From contig CBDDTG010000009.1 of assembly GCA_965233665.1 (NCBI GenBank), positions 1-64,000 of the forward strand: a stretch of DNA of 64,000 nt, given 5' to 3'. Origin of the DNA: Bacterioplanes sp965233665 (GTDB lineage: Bacteria; Pseudomonadota; Gammaproteobacteria; Pseudomonadales; Oceanobacteraceae). This document shows, piece by piece, positions 41,013-50,119 of the stretch. The notes under the pieces are model-generated. The model was not told where the DNA came from, searched no databases, and saw only the letters and a list, made by a program, of their open reading frames with translations. Position 1 is the stretch's first letter. Every line of letters begins with the position of its first letter. The position numbers and the translations under genes are program-made.

Positions 41013-43036
41013 CAACACACCATTTGCGACGCTTACATGCCGTGCTTTCAGAGCGAGACCGGCAGCCGTTCTGGCGCAAGGAAGCTGCGCGGTGTGCTCA
41101 GTATTACGACGGTCGCCAGCTGCCGCAGAGTGTCATCAATGATCTGGAGGGTCGTGGCCATCCAGTTCTGATCACCAACTTGGTGCAGCCGACTATTAAC
41201 GGCGTGCTAGGCATGGAGGCGCGCACGCGGACGGATTGGTTTGTGCGTGCTGACGATGATGAATTTGCCGAAGTCGCTGAGGGGTTAAACCAGCGGGTGA
41301 ACGAAGGCCTGCGCACTGCCAAGGCAGACCGCGCCTGCGCTGAGGCATACAAGGGTGAGATCATTTCAGGCCTCGGCTGGGTAGAAGTGCGCCGCAACAG
41401 CAACCCCTTGGGCAGCAAATATCTGATTAAGCCGGTTCACCGCGACGAAATCAGCTTTGACTGGAAAACCGACACAGACTTGCACAACTGTGAGTGGCTG
41501 ATGCGTGAGCGCTGGGTGTCGGCGGAGGAAACCAAGGCGCAGTTTCCGAAACACAAAGACGTGATCGAGAACAGCCTGGGTCAGTGGAATGACCTGGACA
41601 ATGAGTTGCTAAACAACAATCACGAGCTGCTCAGCCATGCTTATGACGAGTGGCAATACGGCAGCAGCACCCGCGGCATTGAAGATTGGGTCAACATGGA
41701 CCGCAAGCAGGTCAAAGTGTACGAGCTGTACTACCGCGTTTGGGAAGACGCCGTGCTGATGGCGCTGCCAGACGGCCAGATCAAGGAAGTCGACACAGAA
41801 AACCCGATGCACATCGCGTTGATTGCCAGCGGTCGCGTGAGCGTGGTGAAGCGCAAGATACCTAAGCTGCGCCTGAGCTGGTACGTCGGCCCGCATCACA
41901 TCAAAGACATGGCGAGCCCGCATCCGCACAACCACTATCCGTACGTGCCGTTTTTCGGCGCACGTGAAGACCAGACGCTCATTCCCTACGGTTTGGTTCG
42001 CTCAATGCTCAGCCCGCAGGATGAGATCAACTTCCGGCGCATCAAGCTGACCGCACAGCTCAATTACAAGCGCATCATCATGGACGATGACGCCACCGAA
42101 ATGTCGGATGACGATCTGGTTGATGCGGTTCATGCCAATGACGGCATTGTGCGATTGAATCCCAAGGCGAGACGAGAAGGCGGCGGCTTGTTCAAAGTCG
42201 AAACCGACCAGGGAATTGCGTCGCAGCAGTTCAATATCATGGCCGATGCTCGCAGTCTTATTCAGGACGTGGCAGGTATTTACAACGCCATGCTTGGCAA
42301 AGAGTCCAGCGCGACCAGCGGCGTGGCGATTAACAGCTTGGTGGAGCAGGGCGCAACCACTCTCGCCGACATTAACGATAACTACCGCGATGCGCGGCAA
42401 ATGGTGGGTGAGTTGATTCTTGCGCACGAAGTCGAGGAGCTGGCACGGCAAGAGAATGTGCAGGTGGTGATTCCGAAACGCACTGGCCAGCAGCGCAAAG
42501 TGGTCACGCTCAATGCGCGCACCGATGAAGGCAAAGTCAGCAATGCCGTGGCGCACGCCAAGACGCAAGTGGTCATGGGTGAGATACAGCAATCACCAGG
42601 CTACAAAGCGCAAGTCAGTCAGATGCTGACGCAGTTCATCGGCCAGTTGCCGGGCGAGGTGCAGGTCGCTTGCCTCGATATTGTCATTGAGCAGCTTGAT
42701 CTGCCGGAAGCCAAGAAAGAGCAGTTACTGGAGCGTCTGCGCAAGGTGACGGGCGACATTGATCCGAACGACATGAGCGAAGAGCAAGCAGCCGCGCTGA
42801 CCAAAAGCCAGCAAATGCAGGAGCTGTTGCAGCAGCTGGAAATCAAGACCAAGGAGGCTGAGCTGGCCGTAAAACAGGCGGAGTCAGCCGAGAAGCAGGC
42901 CAACGCAGAGAAGCGACTGGCTGACGCTCAGTACAGTAAAGAGCGCGCAGAAACCGAAGACCAAGAGCAGCAGGCCATGCGCCAGCAGCAGTGGCGAGAG
43001 AGCCGACGGCCACCGCCACCACCCATAATGAATTAA
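41009..43036 (+). CDS. Portal protein, P22 type
   Basis: Dodecameric ring at the capsid vertex through which DNA passes. At 675 residues it matches the large P22-like portals. Visible patterns are AQYYDGRQLPQSVINDLEGR, PTINGVLGMEARTRTDW, VHRDEISFDWKTDTDLHNCE and IYNAMLGKESSATSGVAINS. The C-terminal ~90 residues form a long Gln/Glu/Ala-rich coiled-coil, as in barrel-bearing portals. It is followed by a terminator. Confidence 0.92.
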   Translation: MTTHHLRRLHAVLSERDRQPFWRKEAARCAQYYDGRQLPQSVINDLEGRGHPVLITNLVQPTINGVLGMEARTRTDWFVRADDDEFAEVAEGLNQRVNEGLRTAKADRACAEAYKGEIISGLGWVEVRRNSNPLGSKYLIKPVHRDEISFDWKTDTDLHNCEWLMRERWVSAEETKAQFPKHKDVIENSLGQWNDLDNELLNNNHELLSHAYDEWQYGSSTRGIEDWVNMDRKQVKVYELYYRVWEDAVLMALPDGQIKEVDTENPMHIALIASGRVSVVKRKIPKLRLSWYVGPHHIKDMASPHPHNHYPYVPFFGAREDQTLIPYGLVRSMLSPQDEINFRRIKLTAQLNYKRIIMDDDATEMSDDDLVDAVHANDGIVRLNPKARREGGGLFKVETDQGIASQQFNIMADARSLIQDVAGIYNAMLGKESSATSGVAINSLVEQGATTLADINDNYRDARQMVGELILAHEVEELARQENVQVVIPKRTGQQRKVVTLNARTDEGKVSNAVAHAKTQVVMGEIQQSPGYKAQVSQMLTQFIGQLPGEVQVACLDIVIEQLDLPEAKKEQLLERLRKVTGDIDPNDMSEEQAAALTKSQQMQELLQQLEIKTKEAELAVKQAESAEKQANAEKRLADAQYSKERAETEDQEQQAMRQQQWRESRRPPPPPIMN

Positions 43037-43040
43037 CAAG

Positions 43041-43065
43041 AGCCCGCCCAGTGCGGGCTTTTTTG
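43041..43065 (+). terminator. Terminator after the portal gene
   Basis: AGCCCGC-CCAGT-GCGGGCT followed by a T run and GTGCCC. Confidence 0.9.
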
Positions 43066-43144
43066 TGCCCGATTCGCACGGCTGAGCGATAGAAGCCACC
43101 CCTTTCAACCTCGGAGTCATCCGATAAATGGCAACAGGTGAGTA

Positions 43145-44128
43145 ATGACGATCAACATTGATGAAGCACTGGCAAGCGGCGATCCGGATCTGATTGAACA
43201 GGCACTGGCCGCCGACGAAAACCCGAGCAACGACGAACAGGACGTACAGACAGAGCCTGATGATTCCAAAGCAGATTCAGCGGCGGCTGAGCAAGCAGCG
43301 GATGAGCCAGACACTGGCGACAGCGCAACGTCCGGCGCGAGCGGTGAAGCGGGCGACACGCCAAAAGTCATCGTCAGCAAAAGCGGCAAGCATGAGATTC
43401 CGTACGACGTACTGGAACACGAGCGCCAGGCACGTCAGGAAGCAGAACGCCGAGCACAGGAAGTGCAGCAGCAGTTGCAGCAGTTGGAGCAACAGTTGGA
43501 GAGCAACAAGCAGTCACTCGACAACGTCCGCAGTCGCCTTGAGAGCAAAGGCTTGGACACAGAAGAGATGTTTGCCGATCCCGACGCCATTACTGACAAG
43601 CAATGGCAGGAGATCGAGGACGATTACGGCGCCCTGGGTAAAGCAGTTCGCACCTTGCTGCAGCGGGATTCTCAGCTACAGCAACAGGCGACGCAGGCGG
43701 AAAGCCAGCAGCCATCCGTTGACCCTGCAGCCATCGCCAACCAGGCGATTCAGGAAACCCCTGATCTGGCGAAATGGCAAACCGACGACCCAGACCGTTT
43801 CTCGATGGCGGTGCACATCGATCAGCAATTACGCACCGACCCGCAGTGGCAGAACAAGCCACTGACCGAACGCTTTGCCGAGGTGGTAAAGCGCACCAAA
43901 GCCGCCTTTGGCGACCCGCTTAATGGCGGCGAAGCCGATAAAAAGGCCAAAGACATTATCGACTCCACCGAGCCAGACCTTCCCGGTTCGCTTTCTGACA
44001 TGGGCGGCCGCAATGCCGCCGAGGACGACATTGAATGGCTGTCATCGCTGGACCCCGACAGCCTCGTTGCCGAACTCGACAAAATGTCAGATGTGAAGCG
44101 AGATCAGGTCCTGGCTCGGCTCACTTGA
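43145..44128 (+). CDS. Scaffolding protein
   Basis: Guides capsid assembly and leaves before or with packaging. The 327-residue acidic protein has a low-complexity N-terminus (ADSAAAEQAADEPDTGDSAT), a central coiled-coil (QEVQQQLQQLEQQLESNKQS) and a C-terminus ending VKRDQVLARLT. Placed between portal and capsid genes, which is the normal scaffold site. Confidence 0.82.
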   Translation: MTINIDEALASGDPDLIEQALAADENPSNDEQDVQTEPDDSKADSAAAEQAADEPDTGDSATSGASGEAGDTPKVIVSKSGKHEIPYDVLEHERQARQEAERRAQEVQQQLQQLEQQLESNKQSLDNVRSRLESKGLDTEEMFADPDAITDKQWQEIEDDYGALGKAVRTLLQRDSQLQQQATQAESQQPSVDPAAIANQAIQETPDLAKWQTDDPDRFSMAVHIDQQLRTDPQWQNKPLTERFAEVVKRTKAAFGDPLNGGEADKKAKDIIDSTEPDLPGSLSDMGGRNAAEDDIEWLSSLDPDSLVAELDKMSDVKRDQVLARLT

Positions 44129-44142
44129 TACCGAGGTAAATC

Positions 44143-45369
44143 ATGGCAACTCAAACCCAAAGCCAAAAAATCCTTAACGCCGCGCTGTTCTCTGAGTATG
44201 TGCGCGGCACGTCATTCGCCAACATGCTGACTGGTAAAGCACCGACGCAGGTGGTCGGCAAAGCCAGTCAGCGCCAGACCGAAGCGCATGCGCCGATCGT
44301 CCGTGTGACCAACCTGCAGAAAGAGGCGGGTGATGCGGTCGAGGTGGACGTGATGCACCAGCTGCGCGGCAAACCCACCATGGGCGACCGCAAGCTGGAA
44401 GGACGTTCCGAAAGCCTGACCCAAGCCAACATGGAAATGAAAATCGATCAGACGCGCCATGTAGTTGATACCGGTGGCCGCATGACCCGCAAGCGCACCA
44501 AACACGACCTCAAAGCCGCTGCTCGCACGCTGCTGGGTGATAACTACATGCACACGCTGAACGACGAGCGCGTGCTGTATCACTTGGCCGGCGCGCGTGG
44601 CTCGCTGCTGGGTGCGGATGACATTGTGCCGCTGGCGACAGACGATGAGTTCGACGACATCATGATTAACCCCTTGATGCCGCCGACCTATGACCGCCAC
44701 GTATTTGGTGGTGATGCCGACGCCATCGACAGCCTGGACGCCGCAGACGTCATGTCATTGGAGGCCATAGAAAAGTTGGCACTCATCCGAGATGAGACCC
44801 GCAACATGCGCATTCCGTCGGTGCAGTTCGAGGGCGATAAGGCCAAGAACGATGACCCATTCCATGTGCTCTGGGTAACGCCTCGTCAAATGTTCGATTT
44901 AGAGCAGCAGGCGAGCACCAAAGAGTGGCAACAAATGGCAGCGGCTGCGATGAACCGCGGCAAGTGGTTCCAGCATCCGCTGTTCATCGGCGACTGTTAC
45001 TACTGGAAGGGCATCCTCATTAAGAAGCTGAAGCGCTCCGTCGCGTTCAGCGCTGGCGACACCGTGGGTGTTTCCCAGAACAACAACAACGCCACCGTGG
45101 CTCAGGCCACGCCTGGCGTAAATGTGCACCGCGCCATTTTCATGGGCGGCAATGCCTTGGCGCATGCGCTGGGCAACGCCGGTAAAGATGCCGATGGAAA
45201 GGGGTCCGATGGCTACATGGGCATGCACGAGGAGCCCACCGACCACGGCAATGCCATGGAAATAAGCATTCGCATGTGCGATGGCATGAAAAAAATCCGC
45301 TTCAAGGATAAAGATGGCCGCCTGAACGACAACGGCGTCATGGTCCTGGATACAGCGGTTTCAGGCTGA
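44143..45369 (+). CDS. Major capsid protein, N4-gp56 type (DUF4043)
   Basis: HK97-fold coat protein. The 408 residues match the N4-gp56/DUF4043 family: GTSFANMLTGKAPTQVVGKA, MEMKIDQTRHVVDTGGRMTR, DPFHVLWVTPRQMFDLEQQA and NRGKWFQHPLFIGDCYYWKG. The ATG is 14 bases after the scaffold stop. GC-rich codons like the rest of the head module. Confidence 0.92.
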   Translation: MATQTQSQKILNAALFSEYVRGTSFANMLTGKAPTQVVGKASQRQTEAHAPIVRVTNLQKEAGDAVEVDVMHQLRGKPTMGDRKLEGRSESLTQANMEMKIDQTRHVVDTGGRMTRKRTKHDLKAAARTLLGDNYMHTLNDERVLYHLAGARGSLLGADDIVPLATDDEFDDIMINPLMPPTYDRHVFGGDADAIDSLDAADVMSLEAIEKLALIRDETRNMRIPSVQFEGDKAKNDDPFHVLWVTPRQMFDLEQQASTKEWQQMAAAAMNRGKWFQHPLFIGDCYYWKGILIKKLKRSVAFSAGDTVGVSQNNNNATVAQATPGVNVHRAIFMGGNALAHALGNAGKDADGKGSDGYMGMHEEPTDHGNAMEISIRMCDGMKKIRFKDKDGRLNDNGVMVLDTAVSG

Positions 45370-45426
45370 TCCGGTCGTCACCCTTCATTCACTGAATGGG
45401 CGGCGGGGCCGCCCTGGAGGAATCGC

Positions 45427-45831
45427 ATGAAACAATCTCATACCCTGCGAAACACCATTTACAATGGTACTCACGGCAACCTGTCTAAAGCCGTGGGTGT
45501 CGCGGACTTTGCCGGCGATGACGCCGACACCACCTACGCTGTGCTGCGCGTCGAACCAGGCACGGATGTCTATGGCGTTAAGGTGTATCACGACAATCTT
45601 GGCTCAGGTACCAGCATTGACGTGGGTTACGTCTACCCAGGCGCTGAGGGTACTGACGTGGCCGACGCCTTCGTCAGCGGTGGCGCCTCGACCAGCGAAG
45701 CGAGCAAGAGCTGGGAAGGTAAGCCAATGCGCTTTGAGTATCCGGTTTACCTGACGGTAACGGTGCGCGGCGGCACTGCCTCCGGAGGCGTGACGGTCAT
45801 CCCTGAATACACCTACCTCGGCACCAAGTAA
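45427..45831 (+). CDS. Capsid decoration or head-fibre-like protein
   Basis: GGAGG lies six bases before ATG 45427. The 134-residue protein is beta-rich (VLRVEPGTDVYGVKVYHDNL, YPVYLTVTVRGGTASGGVTV). Placed directly after the major capsid gene, a decoration role is likely but inferred. Confidence 0.6.
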   Translation: MKQSHTLRNTIYNGTHGNLSKAVGVADFAGDDADTTYAVLRVEPGTDVYGVKVYHDNLGSGTSIDVGYVYPGAEGTDVADAFVSGGASTSEASKSWEGKPMRFEYPVYLTVTVRGGTASGGVTVIPEYTYLGTK

Positions 45832-45870
45832 GTCGGCAACGACGTAACCCTCGATTGTCTCGCGGACTTT

Positions 45871-45896
45871 GCCCAGCCATGCGCTGGGCTTTTTTA
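45871..45896 (+). terminator. Terminator after the capsid genes
   Basis: GCCCAGC-CATGC-GCTGGGC followed by six to seven T. Confidence 0.85.
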
Positions 45897-45908
45897 TAGG
45901 ACTTTCCC

Positions 45909-46406
45909 ATGCAAGAGCTGAACAAAACCTACGACGAATACTCGCTGGGCGTGCCGGTGGCGTATATCGGCACCAAGCCCGTCAAAAAAGACACCGTGTG
46001 CCGCAGTGGCACGGTCTGGAAAGGATTTGGCGACGTGCAGTACGTGGACCCTCGCGTGTCGACGCGCCTGCTGAATTACCCTGCGGTCTGGTGCAAGCCG
46101 GATCAGGTGGAGCGGCACAAGGCTGAGCTTGAGCAGTCGCTGCTGGAAACAGAGGCGGATGAAACTGAGGTCGCAATTAGCGAGCCTGAGGCGACTAAGC
46201 CCGAACAAGAGCTGAAGCCGGAGGATGAAGCGGCACGTCTTGCGCGACTGGAGGCAATCCAGACCGCCATTCTGAGCCTGGATCAAGCCAATAAAGATCA
46301 CTTCGGCAATAACGGTAAACCGAAAATCGCGGCGGTGCGCAGCGCAATGGATGACGCCACCGTAACTCAAGAAGAGCTGACCGCGGCATTTGCCGAACTG
46401 TCATGA
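45909..46406 (+). CDS. Virion-region protein of unknown function
   Basis: The 165-residue protein has an N-terminal beta part (VPVAYIGTKPVKKDTVCRSG, VQYVDPRVSTRLLNYPAVWC) that looks like a small barrel, and an acidic helical C-terminus. Overlaps the next gene as ATGA. Probably a head or head-tail protein. Confidence 0.6.
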   Translation: MQELNKTYDEYSLGVPVAYIGTKPVKKDTVCRSGTVWKGFGDVQYVDPRVSTRLLNYPAVWCKPDQVERHKAELEQSLLETEADETEVAISEPEATKPEQELKPEDEAARLARLEAIQTAILSLDQANKDHFGNNGKPKIAAVRSAMDDATVTQEELTAAFAELS

Positions 46407-46996
46407 TTTACCGCGACTTCACCGACTTCTCCATCATTGAAGACTTGGTGACGCCCGAGCTGCCTGACCTTGCCCGCGCCACGGTGCGAGAACAGGCCGC
46501 TCGCGTGTGGTCGGATTTTTGCGAGCAGAGCCAGTGCTTTCGAGAACGCATTGATATGCCCGTACTGGCAGGCGACCGGCATGTTGATCTGGTGTCGCCT
46601 CATCTTGACCACATCATTGTCGGCGTTGAGCAAGTCACCGGCGACAAGGGAGAGCCTTACCGCCCAGGCGATTATCAAGCGCTGTCACCGACAACGCTGG
46701 AACTGTCAGACAAACTGCTGGACATGAAGCTGTCGTGCACTGTCGTACTCAAGCCACTGGCCACCACGATGCAAGCACCAACGCAGTTGCTGCAGCAATA
46801 CGCCGAGCACATTGCCAGCGGCGTGCGCGCCAACCTGATGGAGCAGCCTGGCACCCCTTGGTATCAGCCCCAGCTGGCAAGCTATCACCGTAATCGCTAC
46901 GAGCAGGGCATCTTGCAGGCCAACGCCAATGTGCGTGCTGGGCAGGGCGTCACACGTCAGCACCGTCGCCAGCGACGCCAATCGATCTACTACTGA
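46403..46996 (+). CDS. Head-tail region protein, unknown
   Basis: The 197-residue protein (FTDFSIIEDLVTPELPDLAR, CEQSQCFRERIDMPVLAGDR) ends in a very basic tail (QGVTRQHRRQRRQSIYY). It sits before the adaptor gene and is likely a connector component, by place only. Confidence 0.6.
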   Translation: MIYRDFTDFSIIEDLVTPELPDLARATVREQAARVWSDFCEQSQCFRERIDMPVLAGDRHVDLVSPHLDHIIVGVEQVTGDKGEPYRPGDYQALSPTTLELSDKLLDMKLSCTVVLKPLATTMQAPTQLLQQYAEHIASGVRANLMEQPGTPWYQPQLASYHRNRYEQGILQANANVRAGQGVTRQHRRQRRQSIYY

Positions 46997-47004
46997 GGCC
47001 CGTT

Positions 47005-47670
47005 ATGGCAACCCGAGTCCGCGATTTTATTCAGCGCATCAAGGTGCTGCTGCAGGATACTGACGACCCTGGTACACGCTGGACCAACGACGAGCTAATC
47101 AGCTACCTCAACGAGGCTTATGATTTCGTCCTGACCTATGTGCCTGAAGCCAGCACCATTCAGGGTGGCTTTCTGTGTGAGGCTGGTACCCGCCAAACGC
47201 TGCCAGATAATGGACTGCGCCTGTTGTCGGTGATCCGCAATCGCGATGGCAGCCTGCGTCCCATTCGTCGCCGAGATAAAGCTTCGCTCGATCGTGAGCG
47301 GCCCAACTGGCACAACGAGCCGGATACGTTGAACCAAGAGTTTTGGGTATATGACGACCGCGAGCCCCGCGTGTTTTACGTTTACCCGCCGGCCAGCAAA
47401 CACAGCAATATCGAGATCGGCTACACGCTGGACGTGCAGGACCACATTCCGCGCGACTACGAGAATACGGACACGCTGCTCAGACTAGATGACCGCTACA
47501 AAGTCGCCTTGCTGAACTACATCCTCTACTGCGCCTTTGACAAAGACAGCGACTTCACTGGCAATGGCCAGAGAGCAGAGGGCTATCTGGCAAAGGCAGC
47601 CAATGCCCTGGGCCTCAAACTGCAAAACGACGTGCGCACCAGCCCGCGCAACCGGAGCAATCCGCAATGA
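47005..47670 (+). CDS. Head-tail adaptor protein, SU10-type
   Basis: The 221-residue protein starts with the helical pattern of podovirus adaptors (RVRDFIQRIKVLLQDTDDPG, RWTNDELISYLNEAYDFVLT), followed by a beta region (FWVYDDREPRVFYVYPPASK) and a C-terminal helix (RYKVALLNYILYCAFDKDSD). Such proteins form the ring beneath the portal. Overlaps the next gene by four bases. Confidence 0.78.
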   Translation: MATRVRDFIQRIKVLLQDTDDPGTRWTNDELISYLNEAYDFVLTYVPEASTIQGGFLCEAGTRQTLPDNGLRLLSVIRNRDGSLRPIRRRDKASLDRERPNWHNEPDTLNQEFWVYDDREPRVFYVYPPASKHSNIEIGYTLDVQDHIPRDYENTDTLLRLDDRYKVALLNYILYCAFDKDSDFTGNGQRAEGYLAKAANALGLKLQNDVRTSPRNRSNPQ

Positions 47671-48251
47671 TTACCCTCGACACCATTATTCGCGGCGAGC
47701 CGCAGAGCTTTCGATTGACCTTCATTCACGCAGATTTGCGGCAACCTATCGACGTGCAGGGCTGGCGCTTGTTGATGGGCGTTGGCCGCAGTCAGGCGCG
47801 GCTGGGCGATCTGTTTGAGTTGTCCACCACGGGCGATGCGCTGGATGGCCCTGAAGGTCGAATGACGATCACGTTAACGGCAGAGCAAACCGATGCTATC
47901 GCACAGCCAGGTGTTGTGGTGGATTTCTCAGTGGTGCCAGGCACAGGCAAGGTGGTACCTGTTTTGATGGGCCATTGTCCGGCGGCCAACAGTTCAGACT
48001 ATCGCCAGCGTGTTTTAAGTGAGTACCAATACAACAACCAAGCGACGGCGGACACGGCCATGCTTCAGCACTTGGCCAACAGACATACGCAGTTAAACCT
48101 GCAGTTCAAAACCAACATGGACCCAACCTACAACATTGGCGTGCTGTGTCGCTTCAATCAGGCTGACCCTGCCGAGCTGGCTCGCATGGATGCGCTGCGG
48201 CAAGAGGTGGCCCTCAAGCATGCCGAAGTCATGGCAGCGACTGGAGGTTGA
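47667..48251 (+). CDS. Virion-region protein of unknown function
   Basis: The 194-residue protein has a beta-rich N-terminal half like a tail or fibre-associated fold (SFRLTFIHADLRQPIDVQGW, GRMTITLTAEQTDAI) and a helical C-terminus. Not recognised. Confidence 0.6.
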   Translation: MITLDTIIRGEPQSFRLTFIHADLRQPIDVQGWRLLMGVGRSQARLGDLFELSTTGDALDGPEGRMTITLTAEQTDAIAQPGVVVDFSVVPGTGKVVPVLMGHCPAANSSDYRQRVLSEYQYNNQATADTAMLQHLANRHTQLNLQFKTNMDPTYNIGVLCRFNQADPAELARMDALRQEVALKHAEVMAATGG

Positions 48252-48253
48252 GC

Positions 48254-48694
48254 ATGCTGCCTGGCATTGATTACCCCTCGTTTATTCAGCGCAATAAAGA
48301 CCTGGTGGACGAGTCCGCTTATTGGGCCACGCAGGCTCAGTTATGGGCGCAGAAGGCACTGAACGGTGTCGGCATTCAGCCGGTGCCACTGGAAACTACT
48401 GAGCTGGTTGTGGGCAGTGAGAACGACCGCTGGACCTATTTTGTGGTGAACAACGATCTGGCGACGACCACGTTTTTCGTGGTCAATGACGCCATCCCTG
48501 GCACCAATTTTCACATCCGAAACAACGGTCACGGCATCGTGCAAGTTCAGCCGCTGGACGGTTGCATCATTAACTCGCCTGGAACATTGCAGCTGCGCGG
48601 CCATGGCGCGGTGGTAACGCTAGTGGCAGTGCGCCCCCGCATTGATGGCGTGCCTGCCAGTTGGGATTTGTTCGGAGACGTGCAGCCAATATGA
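48254..48694 (+). CDS. Virion-region protein of unknown function
   Basis: GGAGG lies six bases before ATG 48254; a TTG at 48248 is an in-frame alternative. The 146 residues have a short helical start (YPSFIQRNKDLVDESAYWAT) resembling the trimerising helices of tail fibres, then a beta-rich domain (TTFFVVNDAIPGTNFHIRNN). Possibly a short fibre or needle-type piece. Stop overlaps the next ATG. Confidence 0.6.
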   Translation: MLPGIDYPSFIQRNKDLVDESAYWATQAQLWAQKALNGVGIQPVPLETTELVVGSENDRWTYFVVNNDLATTTFFVVNDAIPGTNFHIRNNGHGIVQVQPLDGCIINSPGTLQLRGHGAVVTLVAVRPRIDGVPASWDLFGDVQPI

Positions 48695-49548
48695 AAATAG
48701 ATCTACAGGGCGCGTACCGCATTCAGGTTTATGAGGGGAATGAACTGGTCAGCGATTCCGGTGAGTTCAGTAACTTAATCACTGACCAGGCATTAGAGAC
48801 CGGCAACCCATTCAGTACTGGTTATTTGGCTGTCGGCCTTAAAACCGACCCGTCAGGGCCTCCTCCAACAAAGAACGACACTCGGCTGCACAACGAGGTA
48901 TCGCAAGTGAACGTTGCTTTTGATCCAGAAGCTGAACTGGTTTTAGTTGGCGGAGTTAGGTATGCGCGCAAAAAGGTGGTCGGTAGCTTTACTGGGCTTT
49001 CAGGAGAAATAGCGGAGTTAGGGTTTAAGCGGGACTCTACCGAAAATACTGCAGTTAGCAGATCTTTAGTCCGAGACGCCAATGGTCATGTGACGGTAAT
49101 ACCTGTTGAGCCAATTCAAACAATTTCTCTAACCTATTGCGTCTACATAAAAGTACCCGCTGTACTGGACGTCCAGCAGATAACCACTAGCTTCGGTACT
49201 GCAGTCCTCACTATGAAGACAAGCCCGATGCTGTCGAAGCCTCAAGGCGTTCTGTCTGGAGACTTTTCGCAGCCATTCAATGACAACTCGCCTGGAGCTT
49301 TAGCTCTTGAGTTGAGTGACGGCGCAGTCCAAACGAGTGCGGCGATAACCTCTGTATATAATCCAGAGAGCGGAGTGTCGGACTTCACTGTCAATTTTCC
49401 CGCAATGTCAGTCAACCGATTCGCTTCAATGATCAAAGGTACTGCTGACTCAGATAACACTCCGGTTATTGTAATTGACCCACCGCTGCTAGTTCCTGCA
49501 GACAACGACTTCACGTTACGGCTCAAATTTGAGTGGAGTAGCGATTGA
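48691..49548 (+). CDS. Beta-rich tail protein, paralogue A
   Basis: The 285-residue protein opens with LQGAYRIQVYEGNELVSDSG then FSNLITDQALE, the pattern of phage tail-associated proteins with a variable interior. The gene at 50120 shares this N-terminal plan, so the two are paralogues. DNA is more AT-rich than the head genes. A receptor-binding or fibre role is inferred. Confidence 0.65.
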   Translation: MKIDLQGAYRIQVYEGNELVSDSGEFSNLITDQALETGNPFSTGYLAVGLKTDPSGPPPTKNDTRLHNEVSQVNVAFDPEAELVLVGGVRYARKKVVGSFTGLSGEIAELGFKRDSTENTAVSRSLVRDANGHVTVIPVEPIQTISLTYCVYIKVPAVLDVQQITTSFGTAVLTMKTSPMLSKPQGVLSGDFSQPFNDNSPGALALELSDGAVQTSAAITSVYNPESGVSDFTVNFPAMSVNRFASMIKGTADSDNTPVIVIDPPLLVPADNDFTLRLKFEWSSD

Positions 49549-50114
49549 TAAATTCACTTGGGTTTGTCGCCGACCTTTTTAACTTTAAAGACTATGAGAG
49601 CCTTGCTTCGCCATGGGGGGAATACACGTGGTTTACGGGTCAAGACAACTTTTTATCCCCGCGTGCTGAAGTTAGCGAAGTAGCAATAAACAAGACCCGG
49701 TTTAAGGTGGGCCAAGAGCCACCGAATGTTGATGATTTGATGCCCGGTGTTGCGTGCTCAATCGTGAGTGTTGATCACTTCGCTTCGGTTATTTCGCTGG
49801 ATAACCTCGGGCAAATTGGATCTGACAGTGGGTCCACTCCGACAGATATTCCAACCAGCAAATTTGCGCCTTGTCCTCTCGTGAAGATGAGCTCGGTGAT
49901 ATCCGAGTACTTTAAACTTGATCCATTCGTCGAAACCGACATTCGAGAAAACGACGCTGAGTGCGTATCGGTAAGTCATGTGGCAATAGTTTCCGTAATA
50001 AGCGACTACTTCGAGTTTAAAGTCGATACAGGTGCTAAGGAGCCGATTGCACCTGGAATTACGGTCACGACCACAGGTGTGTCCATGGTATCGATATTGT
50101 CAGAAAAGGGCTGA
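49545..50114 (+). CDS. Tail-region protein of unknown function
   Basis: The 189-residue protein begins at TTG 49545 overlapping the previous stop. It has two repeats with similar wording: VKMSSVISEYFKLDPFVETD and VAIVSVISDYFEFKVDTGAK. Lies between the two paralogous tail genes. No family is assigned. Confidence 0.6.
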   Translation: MINSLGFVADLFNFKDYESLASPWGEYTWFTGQDNFLSPRAEVSEVAINKTRFKVGQEPPNVDDLMPGVACSIVSVDHFASVISLDNLGQIGSDSGSTPTDIPTSKFAPCPLVKMSSVISEYFKLDPFVETDIRENDAECVSVSHVAIVSVISDYFEFKVDTGAKEPIAPGITVTTTGVSMVSILSEKG

Positions 50115-50119
50115 TAAAA